From NCBI GenBank assembly GCA_963847735.1, contig CAWKAV010000028.1, forward strand, positions 62,001 to 126,000: a stretch of DNA of 64,000 bases. The letters run 5' to 3'. The notes beneath the pieces were generated by a model. The model was not told the origin of the DNA, searched no databases, and saw only the letters and a list, made by a program, of their open reading frames with translations. The translations under genes were made by a program, and so were the position numbers. This DNA is from CAWKAV01 sp963847735 (GTDB lineage Bacteria; Desulfobacterota; Desulfuromonadia; Desulfuromonadales; BM103). Shown here one piece after another: positions 9,252-17,937 of the stretch. How positions within the stretch are numbered: position 1 is the stretch's first letter; every line of letters starts with the position of its first letter.

Positions 9252-10504
9252 TCAGTAGACAAAGCTAAGCGCTACACTCAATAACTTTATCTCATCCGGG
9301 AGAGGTTTGTTGTCTTTAGATAAAAACAGAGTCGCCCCCCGGTCGATTTTCTCGTACTGTACTTTAATAGCTACCTTTTCCAACAGATCGTAGCGAAGAC
9401 CGATGGCCTTGGTGCGGCTGTCGCCAACCAAAGGACCGAACTTAAATCTATCGCCGCAGTTATTGGTGCAAGTGGACCCGATGTGGGATAAGAGTTTATC
9501 GGCATATCACTTTTGTTATGGCTTTCCGAGTAAAACACATACGGTGTCCACTTGCCAAAACGATATCCTGCTAACAGGTAATAAGCATTGGTATCAGATT
9601 ACGTTCATATTGGCATCCCAACGACGCTGAACATATTCACCTGCAAAGGAGAATCGATATCCACTGTAACTTAAACCCAACGACGCGAAACTGGTCCTTC
9701 CTTCATCCGACAACTCGTCGGCCAACTCTCCAAATGGCGGGAAAAATGGTGCAGCCTGGCGAAGGATTTGAGCATATTCGTCCAGAGTTCCAGGATCATG
9801 TACTTTCATTTTACCGCGAAGATATCCGGCACTCAGGGTCCAGTCTCCCCTTCTTAGAGAAATGCGCAATCCCAGAGCATTATCAATGTGTAGTGGTCCT
9901 TCCCAAGGGGATCATTATAAATATCGAATTTCCGCTTTGCTGCCAGTACCTGAGCTTGTAAATGGTAGCTGCCTATATTGGTTTCGTAAATCATATCAAT
10001 GCCATCGACCCCTGAAAACGGCACTAATGAGTAAACATCATGCGGTAAACGCAAAGGTAAATAAGCGAAATCCACATTTGAATAGTCTGAAGCCATAAAA
10101 GTTGGAAACTTGATCCGACCTACCCGGATTGTAAGGTTTTCGTTCGGATGATAAGCCAGATAACACCATTCAAGATTTGGTTCAAATTTGCCATTAACAT
10201 CCATTTCCAACAGGCCCTGGATCGTTGCTGAAAATTTTTCTGAAGGTTCTAGGCTGACCTGTATGCCCAGATTGCTGTCAATGTCGGGTGACCAACTGTC
10301 ATCAACGCCTTTAGCTTGAATGTAGCTGTTACGAAAATAGGCATCATCGGAGTTGCTTTTGGCGAGGCCTAATGTGCCAAAAGCCTCCATGGAAAAGGGT
10401 AGTCCCTCAACGGCAAGAGCATTGGGTGTATATGAAAAAAGCGCAACTAAAGCAAACAATAATAATGAAAAAGTCCGCCATGATACGATATCGCGATGCA
10501 ACAT
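9252..10504 (-). pseudogene. Outer-membrane porin, broken by frameshifts
   Basis: Translation on the minus strand gives a signal peptide (ending near TPNALAVE), then porin-like beta-barrel sequence with short strands such as LTIRVGRIKFP. The frame shifts near 9890-9910, again near 9600 and again near 9450. Each time the protein continues in another frame (for example GDWTLSAGYLRGKMK, then YLLAGYRFGKWTPYVFYSE), and it ends in SVALSFVY with a terminal aromatic residue. Rejoined, it would be about 410 residues. No frame alone encodes a complete barrel. An in-frame extension to 10561 exists. Either true decay or local sequencing error. Confidence 0.65.
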
Positions 10505-10561
10505 AGAAAAAGGCCTAATATCCAGAAAATCTCGGGAGCTTCGTCCTTCACGTAGTCCCAT

Positions 10562-10814
10562 CTTTAAGAATCCCCCATTTAATAATTAAGCAATCTGAAC
10601 CCGAGGAATAAAAAATCGCCATTAAAATTGATTAAATCATAAAACCGCAGCTCAATGAATTAAGTCAAGAAATTTGATTGCCACCCTATTTGCCGTGTCG
10701 CCCACTAGAATTAAAGACATAATCAGTGAATTAATGCATAAACCAGTAAGAATTGGACGAATAGCTGGCTCATGTTTGATGTCAAACTCAATAAGGCCAT
10801 ATGAGAAAAGAAAT
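10562..10814. other. AT-rich spacer between two pseudogenes
   Basis: About 250 bp of AT-rich DNA between the broken porin and the broken cyclase. I see no ORF, tRNA or clear terminator here. It may hold the promoter of the former porin/PBP-like/TIR series. Confidence 0.3.
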
Positions 10815-13169
10815 TCAAACATTACGAGACATTTTTAAAGAACAGTCCTTACGACGTTGTGGTTTATTTTCTCTGGATTGTCGAACGTGTGATACGGAGA
10901 CAACGCCATAATCTTTTGGCAATACCACCTGCCCAGCGTAATCAAATCTGACCCCATCAAGCCCTGTCGCATGTGCCAGGGCAACAAATGTCTCACTGGC
11001 GTGAATATGGCCAGGCGGTGTGATTGGTTCCATGCGCGCACCTCGGATCACGTAGGCCCCCAAAAAACTCACCCTGTCGATAATGGGATCTGTAAATGAA
11101 TAGGTGGGGCCCGCATCCAAAGATATCCGAAACAGCAGTTCTGCAGGGAGGCCGTATCGTGACCAGTCTGTTTCATTGGTTTTCTTTTGGAGTGCTGTGG
11201 CAGTTGTTCTGCTGTCGCGATGTCCTTAAAAACCAGAAAAAGCTCCATCGCCCTGGGTGCTTTTTGATAAAATTCGGGACTTGAACCGGTTAATTATTTT
11301 GCCGACATGGCCTAACGAATAGTCGAGAAAAATTGACCATCTGATGTTCGGTCAGCTTACTGAACCCTTTAACGTCGGCAAATAACATTGGCAAATAGGT
11401 ATGGTGTCGAACTTTCTCTTGAAGGGGCTCTTTTGACACATGAATTGTCGGAGTAATTTGTTTTTGAGATTTGTCTCCATGCAAAGGGAAGGGGTTAATG
11501 CTGATGAATGTGTGTGGAGCATGCTTTGCCAGTGGTGGACAGTTGAAGCCGTTCCACCAGGTAGACCCTCTGTCTGACCATCCCATACGGCCAAAGCATA
11601 GATTGACGTATTAAGTGTTTGACTACGGGCTACAGCCGAGCCGTACAAGAAGAGGTTGGCAAACTCAAAATTGGTCTGATTACTGGATAATTCATTGTGA
11701 ACCCCCAATACATGGATCTTTACCGCCCGTTCCAGTACATACTCAAAACGTTTGAGCCAGCCTCCGCCAGTTATGACATTGACGCTCTCTTCGATAAACC
11801 GCTCTTTTTCGAAAGGAAGAATAATATTGATTTCCCCTCCTCTTTTTAATCATTTCTTCCAGAAAAATGATATCGGACCCACAGGCTCGCAGAGGCGTAG
11901 GCGATACCGGCGTTTATCTCTTCCAACTCTCTGGAGATCGCACTTCTGACATGCTCCTCCATATCTGCGGGAAATCTTTTCATGGGATGATTAAGGCGGT
12001 CGATCATATGTCCAGTAAAAGCGACTACCGTAGGTACTTGGAAGCAGTCGTCAAGTTGAGCCATCTCTGCACCGGTTTCTAGTAAAATAACCCTGACCTG
12101 CTTCCGCATCGATGCGATGTCTCTAATTTCGCCTTGAGCCTTTTGTGCAGCATGGTTGTACCAGATTCTAGCCTCATCAAGGTTAGCAGTCAGTAAATGT
12201 GCTTCTCCGAGGGTGGCGTAAAGCCAGTGTGAAACTTCTGCCACTTCGAGAGTTTTAAGCTTAGTTCGGCAAAGATTCTCTACAGTTCGGGCAAGGGAGT
12301 TGCTTGTTTGTAAATCTCCGGCAAACAGGGCCATGGTCGCTGAATTGATGCCATTATAATAGGCTTGTTCAATGTCCTTCTTTTAGGGCGCTAGATGTCG
12401 CTTTATGGTAGATAGAAAATGCCTCCCGAAATTTTTCGGTGCGGTGGCCTGAATTAATCTCTAAAAAGGCCAAATCCTTAAAAGTGCGTCCAAGAATGCC
12501 GTAGGTTTCACTGTCATCGGCCCCCTGATTGACTAGTCTTAGCAGTCGCTTTCCCGCTTCTTCCGCCGCCCCGCTTTGCGCCAAAGCGAGAGCGCACTGC
12601 TGTTGCATTTTCACAAACAGGATTCTTGAAGGATCGGAATGGTTCTCGAGCATGACTGTTTCGTTAAGTAACTCAAGACCTTTTGAAAGAATGTCATATG
12701 CAAGGAGAGCTTCTCCCGCCCGAAGAGTTTTTTCTCCGAGTAAACAGTAGAGTTCAGGTCGGCCTGCCCATGTGGATGGATTATGGCTTTTCCAATAGGT
12801 AAAAAGTTGGGTTGTGTTTAGAACCTCGCGCTGAAGTGCTCTCGCCTCCTCCTCAAGACTTTCTGTAATGTTGTTATCTTGCTTCTCGAGGGGATGGATG
12901 GTGTACCCCATTTTGAGGACAGTCTTGATGATACCTTCTGAAACCTTGCGATCATATTCTTTTTCTTCTTCCGGAAGGTCCTCATAATTTACCAAACAGG
13001 GGTGATACTTTTGGGAGTTGTGCCGCTCTTTTCCGAAGGACCATCCGTCGGCATAACGCTGGGTCGCCCATATATCGTGGGTGTTTTTCGCAAGTTTTTC
13101 AATCAGGTCTTTTAATGATTTGTTTAATTCTATATCCGAAACATCAATCGGTTGCGGCGTATATACCAT
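10815..13169 (-). pseudogene. RyR - TRAFs-binding - nucleotide cyclase protein, broken by frameshifts
   Basis: Reading leftward from ATG 13169 (preceded by AGGAG): residues about 25-95 are a RyR (ryanodine-receptor repeat) domain, with WATQRYADGWSFG and HPCLVNYEDLPEEEK. Helical TPR-like sequence of the TRAFs-binding type continues to about 12369, where the frame shifts. After the shift VVAFTGHMIDR and FPADMEEHVRSAI appear. Another shift near 11850 leads to INIILPFEKERFIEESVNV and LGVHNELSSNQTNFEF. Further shifts lead to the cyclase metal motif PMLFADVKGFSKLT (about 11370-11410) and a C-terminal piece with MEPITPPGHIHASE. At least four frame changes prevent a full protein. The three-part architecture matches known RyR/TRAFs-binding cyclase proteins. 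Confidence 0.7.
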
Positions 13170-13342
13170 TGTCGCTCCTGTGAAGTCTGATGATCTGTGT
13201 AACTAAAACATAGCCTCAGTATATTGATTACAGTCCCCCCGGAAAAGCCCTAATGTTTACAGGGGGCCAGGCCGTTCATCATCGTCGCCACACAGGGCTA
13301 ACGCTTTTTGAGTGCCTCACCCCGTGAAAGTTAAGTTTTTAT

Positions 13343-13420
13343 AGGCTTTTTGTCCAGACTGATCTAGGCCATCGCCCTTTCACGGCCGTGACAGGGGTTC
13401 GAATCCCCTAGGGCATACCA
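13343..13420 (+). tRNA. Degenerate tRNA-Glu (UUC) pseudogene
   Basis: The 3' half is an excellent tRNA: anticodon loop CTTTCAC (anticodon TTC), T-arm AGGGGTTCGAATCCCCT and encoded CCA. The D-arm (GTCC...GGCC) and the anticodon stem each carry a mismatch against the normal tRNA-Glu pattern. The acceptor stem pairs poorly (AGGCTTT against AGGGCAT, one mismatch and two G-U). It is therefore probably a non-functional relic at the edge of the accessory block. Confidence 0.5.
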
Positions 13421-13427
13421 TTCATGG

Positions 13428-13470
13428 CCCCCGTGAGCAAATTTTTCATGTTTGCGGGGTTTTCGTCTTT
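13428..13470 (+). terminator. Possible hairpin terminator
   Basis: CCCCG...CAAA pairs with TTTG...CGGGG around an A/T-rich loop and is followed by TTTTCGTCTTTT. It lies just after the tRNA-like sequence and before the DUF1538 operon. Confidence 0.4.
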
Positions 13471-13565
13471 TAGACTTCATTCTTTACCCGCCGTGCGGTT
13501 TTCTGTAGATTGGATTTGCTTGAAAATTGCTTTCCGTAGGGGTTGGAAATGACGCAGGCAAGCAT

Positions 13566-15341
13566 ATGAGAAAATCTGAGATCAGCTTTGGAGCCTTTGC
13601 CAGGGAGATTTCCCTTCAGCAAAGACACATCAGCTACAACGAATTAGCCCCCAAGCCGGAAAAGGATCATATGGGTCAGGAGATCCCCTACCGGCCCCCC
13701 AAAGTGCAGCTTCGCCGCATTGATATTTTCAGGCTCCTCACTCCTTATCTCAGCGTTCGCTTTATAGGACAGGTCAAGACTGTCGCGCCGCTGGCTGTCT
13801 ATCTTGTGTTATTCCAGATATTTATTCTCAGACAGAACATCACTGAAGCATGGGCGGTCACGGCTGGATTGTGTGCAGTTATTTTGGGACTTATGCTCTT
13901 CATAGAGGGTTTGAAACAGGGCTTGATGCCGTTTGGTGAAACTATCGGTTATGCACTTCCTGCCAAATCTCCGCTACCGGTGGTGCTGCTGATCTCTCTA
14001 CTGCTGGGTGTAGGGGTAACATTTGCTGAACCAGCCATTGGTGCTCTCAAGAAAGCCGGATCTATCGTAAGCGTTGAGCGGGCGCCATATCTCTATGCCC
14101 TGCTCAATGAGTGGGCCGGAACTCTCGTACTTGTCGTCGGTGCATGTGTCGGACTGGCGGTTATTTTAGGCACATTGCGTTTTTTGTATGGCTGGAGTCT
14201 CAAACCTCTGATCTATACAACACTAATTCCGGCCATCGGACTTACTCTTTACATGATGCTTGATGCGGACCTGTCCAATGTCGTCGGTCTTGCCTGGGAT
14301 TGTGGCGCCGTGACCACAGGACCTGTGACTGTTCCGCTGGTGCTTTCACTTGGTATCGGCATTACTGCCGCTGCCGGAAAAGGAAACAATCCACTCTCCG
14401 GCTTTGGCATCGTCACCATGGCCTCGCTGTTTCCCGTGATCGGCGTAATGCTTCTGACCATTTATGTCTCTCATAATATTACGCCTGAAGCAATTATTGA
14501 AGCTGTACTGGCCTCTTCTGCAGTGACAACAACGGTACCGTGGCATGCACTCACTCCTTGGTCCGAGATTGTCCTCGGCCTTCGCGCTATTGTCCCCCTG
14601 GCGGTTTTTCTGCTGATAGTGATGAAGCTGGTACTGCGCGAGCAAATTCGCCATAGTCTGATCATTGCCTATGGTGTCACCCTGTGCGTTTTCGGCATGA
14701 TCATGTTTAATCTTGGCCTGAGCTATGGTCTCTCTAACCTTGGGGGCCAGGCAGGAGCACTGGTGCCCGCTGCCTTTGCTGAGATTAAGTCGGTGGCTGG
14801 ATCGCCTCTGTACGCTTATGCAAACGGTCTTTTCGCTGCCCTTTCCTTTGCCTGGTTGCTTGGCTTCGGCGCTACGCTTGCTGAACCGGCACTCAATGCA
14901 CTGGGGATGACGGTTGAGAATCTGACTAACGGCGCATTTAAGAAATCTATGCTTATGTACAGTGTCTCAATTGGTGTCGGTTGTGGGATTACCATCGGTG
15001 TTGCCAAGATAATTTTTGACATCCCACTGGAATATTTATTGATACCCGGTTATGTTCTTGCTGCGGTGCTGACATATTTGTCCAGCGAGGAATTTGTCAA
15101 TGTCGCATGGGATAGCGCCGGAGTCACCACAGGGCCTGTGACTGTCCCCCTGGTTCTTGCCATGGGCCTCGGATTGGGCAATGCGGTCGAAGCAAAAGAG
15201 GGATTTGGTATTCTGGCCATGGCATCAGTAGGGCCTGTTGTTCTGGTGCTCGCTGTTGGCTTGTGGATTCAATGGAAGGTTAAACGGAAGCATGCTGCTT
15301 TGGGACAGGCCTCAGGGGTGGCCGAAGGGATGGCGAAATGA
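13566..15341 (+). CDS. DUF1538 duplicated integral membrane protein (putative transporter)
   Basis: About 591 residues from ATG 13566; TTG 13527 is an upstream alternative and neither has a strong ribosome site. After a hydrophilic N-terminus (about 70 residues) the protein is almost entirely hydrophobic helices. It contains two copies of the same unit. The first has FAEPAIGAL and WDCGAVTTGPVTVPLVL; the second has LAEPALNAL and WDSAGVTTGPVTVPLVL. This internal duplication is typical of transporters with two-fold pseudosymmetry. The downstream PII-like gene overlaps its stop by 4 bp, and a second PII-like gene overlaps the first, so the three form one unit. The substrate is unknown; the PII-like partners suggest flux controlled by a small-molecule signal. 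Confidence 0.75.
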   Translation: MRKSEISFGAFAREISLQQRHISYNELAPKPEKDHMGQEIPYRPPKVQLRRIDIFRLLTPYLSVRFIGQVKTVAPLAVYLVLFQIFILRQNITEAWAVTAGLCAVILGLMLFIEGLKQGLMPFGETIGYALPAKSPLPVVLLISLLLGVGVTFAEPAIGALKKAGSIVSVERAPYLYALLNEWAGTLVLVVGACVGLAVILGTLRFLYGWSLKPLIYTTLIPAIGLTLYMMLDADLSNVVGLAWDCGAVTTGPVTVPLVLSLGIGITAAAGKGNNPLSGFGIVTMASLFPVIGVMLLTIYVSHNITPEAIIEAVLASSAVTTTVPWHALTPWSEIVLGLRAIVPLAVFLLIVMKLVLREQIRHSLIIAYGVTLCVFGMIMFNLGLSYGLSNLGGQAGALVPAAFAEIKSVAGSPLYAYANGLFAALSFAWLLGFGATLAEPALNALGMTVENLTNGAFKKSMLMYSVSIGVGCGITIGVAKIIFDIPLEYLLIPGYVLAAVLTYLSSEEFVNVAWDSAGVTTGPVTVPLVLAMGLGLGNAVEAKEGFGILAMASVGPVVLVLAVGLWIQWKVKRKHAALGQASGVAEGMAK

Positions 15342-15703
15342 AAAAGCGCTCAATCACTGTATTGACCGATGTCTCACTGATCACCTGCATTGTGCAGCGT
15401 GGCCTTGCTGACAATATTATCAAAGCTGCTCAGGAGGCAGGTGCACAGGGTGCTACGACTTATTATGCGCATGGCAGCGGTGTGCGTGAAAGGCTGGGAG
15501 TTCTCGGCGTGGCAATTGACGTGGAAAAGGAAGTCGTTAACATCGTCGTGGCTTCGGATCAGGTGGATCGGATCTTTGAGAAAATGTTCCTTGTCGGAAA
15601 ACTTGACACTCCGGGGAAAGGGTTTATGTATATCACGCCACTGGAGAAAGCTGCAACCTATATCCCTTTGGAAATCATTGAAAAGCTGACAAAGAGACAA
15701 TGA
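15338..15703 (+). CDS. PII-like signalling protein (first of pair)
   Basis: 121 residues with the ferredoxin-like PII fold pattern: an initial strand (KRSITVLTDVSLI), a helix rich in Ala (ADNIIKAAQEAGAQGAT), a short loop region, and the final KGFMYITPLEKA. It lacks the long canonical T-loop with the uridylylated Tyr, so it belongs with PII-like rather than GlnB/GlnK proteins. ATG overlaps the DUF1538 stop (ATGA). Likely binds a nucleotide or other effector and gates the membrane protein (inference). Confidence 0.65.
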   Translation: MKKRSITVLTDVSLITCIVQRGLADNIIKAAQEAGAQGATTYYAHGSGVRERLGVLGVAIDVEKEVVNIVVASDQVDRIFEKMFLVGKLDTPGKGFMYITPLEKAATYIPLEIIEKLTKRQ

Positions 15704-16035
15704 AAGCTGAACGCTGCAAACTCATAACCTGCATCTTGCCTAATAAAGGGAATGCACTTTCAACCATGGCGGCATTGAAATCCGCTTACGGGATCATTAC
15801 AGCCAACATGAACTTTGCCAGAGGTGTAGGCAGGATGACGCCTCTGGCTTACCGTGGAATCGGCGAACAAGCCGAGAAGGAAATTCTCACCGTAGTGGTC
15901 CCTGAGGCACAGGCTGACGAGATCTTCTCCTTTATTTACTATGAGGCTCAGATCAACAGGCCGCAAGGTGGGTTGATGTATATGCAAACATTACAGCGGT
16001 GCATTCCCTTCTCGCTCCCCGATATATCCGAATAA
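15700..16035 (+). CDS. PII-like signalling protein (second of pair)
   Basis: 111 residues with weaker but recognisable PII-like layout: CKLITCILPNKG strand and turn, AALKSAYGIITAN helix/strand, and the closing GGLMYMQTLQRC that mirrors the first protein's end. It overlaps the first PII-like gene by 4 bp. The two differ enough that a heterotrimer or two separate inputs are both possible. No nucleotide-binding residues can be assigned with confidence. Confidence 0.55.
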   Translation: MKAERCKLITCILPNKGNALSTMAALKSAYGIITANMNFARGVGRMTPLAYRGIGEQAEKEILTVVVPEAQADEIFSFIYYEAQINRPQGGLMYMQTLQRCIPFSLPDISE

Positions 16036-16074
16036 CCTTTTCCAGACGCCGACCATGCTTGCGCTAGGAGGCTG

Positions 16075-16290
16075 TTCCATTGCCACAGATCCCGTTGCCG
16101 ATAAAGCTCAAGGACATGGACTGGGCTCCCGTTGATCATTCACCGGTGAAGGCTTTTACGATTCCCAGCGGTAATGTCCGGATTGTCTGCAAAATATTGG
16201 ATACGTCGAATTCTTACGCGATGGACGTTCACGCTGTCTGGTCAACCTGTTTGCACATGTGGTCAGGATGGATAAAAATGATGTAGATTC
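16075..16290 (+). pseudogene. Decayed partial copy of the TPR-like gene at 20.9 kb
   Basis: LPQIPLPIKLKDM here matches LPQIPLPIKLRDM of the gene at 20949-21914. DNA similarity continues with gaps and frame changes: GGTGAAGG, TTTACGATT, GATTGTCT, ACGCGATGG and GGTCAGGATGGATAAAAATGATGT have counterparts in the same order. Upstream and downstream parts are missing. It is therefore a truncated, frameshifted duplicate with no coding capacity. Confidence 0.65.
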
Positions 16291-16315
16291 AGATTATAGC
16301 GACCCAACGAGAAAC

Positions 16316-16343
16316 GGCCACCGAGGAATCATCTCTGGTGGCC
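16316..16343 (+). terminator. Hairpin GGCCACC/GGTGGCC
   Basis: A perfect 7-bp stem with a 14-base loop, followed by ATTCTGTTGG. It may end transcripts from the DUF1538/PII-like operon. The rest of 16036-16477 holds only the decayed gene copy. Confidence 0.4.
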
Positions 16344-16477
16344 ATTCTGTTGGTCGCAACGAAGCCGTTGCAGTTTTCACAATCGCACAAATCAGTTGAA
16401 CATCTTTGCGCCCAGGTAAGCCAGCGTCGGCCAGGCAATCAGCGTGGCAGAGACAAAGGCGAAGACGCCTGACTCGC

Positions 16478-17125
16478 TTACTTTATGTGACAACCCTTGC
16501 AGTCGGTCGGACCGGCCCCCTCCTTTTTGTGGCAATCCTTGCAGAGCACGTGGGCCTTCTCCTTGTCCAGACCGAACCGCCCGGGTGTTCCCTCACCGTG
16601 GCAGATAGCGCAGTCGTAGGCGCCCGAGTGCGTCGCATGCGGGAAGGTTACATTACCGTAGCTGGCTTCGAGCACGATCGTTTCGGGAGTAATAGCCTGC
16701 TGTGCTGCATCGACCGCCTTGCCGGCGGCCATCGTCGTTGCTACCGCGGCGGTCTTTGCCTCCTGGGTAACCGCGTTGGCGGCCTCCGCAGTCGCCTGTT
16801 TGGCTTCGGACATCATTTCCTTGGTCGCCTCGGCAGCCTGAGTGGACATCTCTACGGTTTTGTCTGCCGTTGCGACGGCCATCGCTTTGGTTTCTGCAAC
16901 GGCTTCCTTGATCGCTGGCTCGGCTTGCTGCGCCATATCGGCCGCCTTCTCAACAACAACCGCTGTCGTTTCTTTTACCTCTTCAACAGCAGTTTTGGCT
17001 GCTTCAACTACTTTCTCCGTTGTCGTCTTCGTTGTGCCCTGGGTTGATTTTGATTCCTCGGACGGCCCGCAACCGACAATCGCCAGTGCCAGCAACATTG
17101 TTCCCACTGTCAGAAACCTGATCAT
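16478..17125 (-). CDS. Three-haem c-type cytochrome lipoprotein with long Ala/Thr/Glu spacer
   Basis: 215 residues. The N-terminus is a lipoprotein signal (LLALAIVGC, lipobox Cys), so it should be anchored to a membrane from the periplasmic side. Residues about 25-150 are a charged Ala/Thr/Glu/Lys stretch likely to be long helix or coiled coil. The last 65 residues contain three CxxCH haem-attachment motifs (CAICH, CKDCH, CKGCH) plus extra His residues (FPHATHSG) that could serve as distal ligands, like c7/c3-type triheme domains. ATG 17125 was chosen because GAAGGAGAG precedes it. Role in periplasmic electron transfer is inferred. Confidence 0.8.
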   Translation of the reverse strand: MIRFLTVGTMLLALAIVGCGPSEESKSTQGTTKTTTEKVVEAAKTAVEEVKETTAVVVEKAADMAQQAEPAIKEAVAETKAMAVATADKTVEMSTQAAEATKEMMSEAKQATAEAANAVTQEAKTAAVATTMAAGKAVDAAQQAITPETIVLEASYGNVTFPHATHSGAYDCAICHGEGTPGRFGLDKEKAHVLCKDCHKKEGAGPTDCKGCHIK

Positions 17126-17268
17126 GTCTCTCTCCTTCTGCTGATTAGAGGGTTGTAAACGTGCCAAGTATATCAGGCCCAGAGTTATCGTCTATTCCCA
17201 TCCGCCGTTGATTAACAGAAGCGATTCTTGTGATAAACTGAAACTGTCGATCAGAAAAAGAGGTTGCA

Positions 17269-17937
17269 ATGGAGAAACACTACCACCTGGTTAGCTACAG
17301 TGAACATGAAGAACTGGCTAATCGTCTCACACATGGTGTTGCTGCGCTATTAAGCATGATCGGCCTGGTCTTCATGCTCGTTTTTGCCGGTCACAGCGGT
17401 GACCCATATCGGATTGTGAGTGCTGCAGTTTTTTGTGGAATGTTAAGCCTGTTCTATGTCGTATCGACTTTGTACCATTCCTTCCGCAATCAGAAAGTCC
17501 GTTATGTGTTCCGCATCCTTGATCATGCCGGAATCTTTCTGGTCATTGCCGGCAGCTACACTCCCTTTCTCCTGGTCTCTCTACGTGATGGCCATGGCTG
17601 GATCCTGTTCTGGGTCGTCTGGGTGCTCGCTCTTTCCGGTGTAATCTTCAAATCCTTTATGACTCACCGGCTGTCTTTCCTGTCGCCGATCTTTTATATC
17701 GTACTGGGATGGATAATCGTCGTTGACCTCGAAGGATTACTGACCATGGTGCCACACGGTGGTGTCACCTTACTCGTTGCGGGAGGACTCTTTTATACCG
17801 TCGGCGTCATTTTCTACGCGATTGACCGAATCCCCTACAACCACGCGATCTGGCATGTCTTCGTCATCGCTGGCAGCATTTGTCATTACTTCTCCGTCCT
17901 TTTCTATGTTTTACCGACTGAATTGACCAGGGCCTAG
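17269..17937 (+). CDS. trhA: Hemolysin III / TrhA family membrane protein
   Basis: 222 residues with about seven hydrophobic helices. It has the hallmarks of the PAQR/hemolysin III family: EELANRLTHGVAALL at the N-terminus, STLYHSF after helix 2, LDHAGIFLVIAGSYTPF in the middle and HAIWHVFVIAGSICHY near the end. The conserved Ser, Asp and His residues of the metal site are present. RBS AAGAGG precedes ATG. The stop TAG lies inside the CTAG target of the adjacent insertion sequence, so the gene remained intact. Bacterial members are linked to membrane fluidity rather than hemolysis. Confidence 0.88.
   Translation: MEKHYHLVSYSEHEELANRLTHGVAALLSMIGLVFMLVFAGHSGDPYRIVSAAVFCGMLSLFYVVSTLYHSFRNQKVRYVFRILDHAGIFLVIAGSYTPFLLVSLRDGHGWILFWVVWVLALSGVIFKSFMTHRLSFLSPIFYIVLGWIIVVDLEGLLTMVPHGGVTLLVAGGLFYTVGVIFYAIDRIPYNHAIWHVFVIAGSICHYFSVLFYVLPTELTRA

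Noticed and set aside
16406..17047. 213-codon plus-strand ORF opposite the cytochrome
   Set aside because: Gly/Cys/Arg-rich translation mirrors the repetitive Ala/Thr segment of the real gene; the minus strand carries three haem motifs and a signal peptide.
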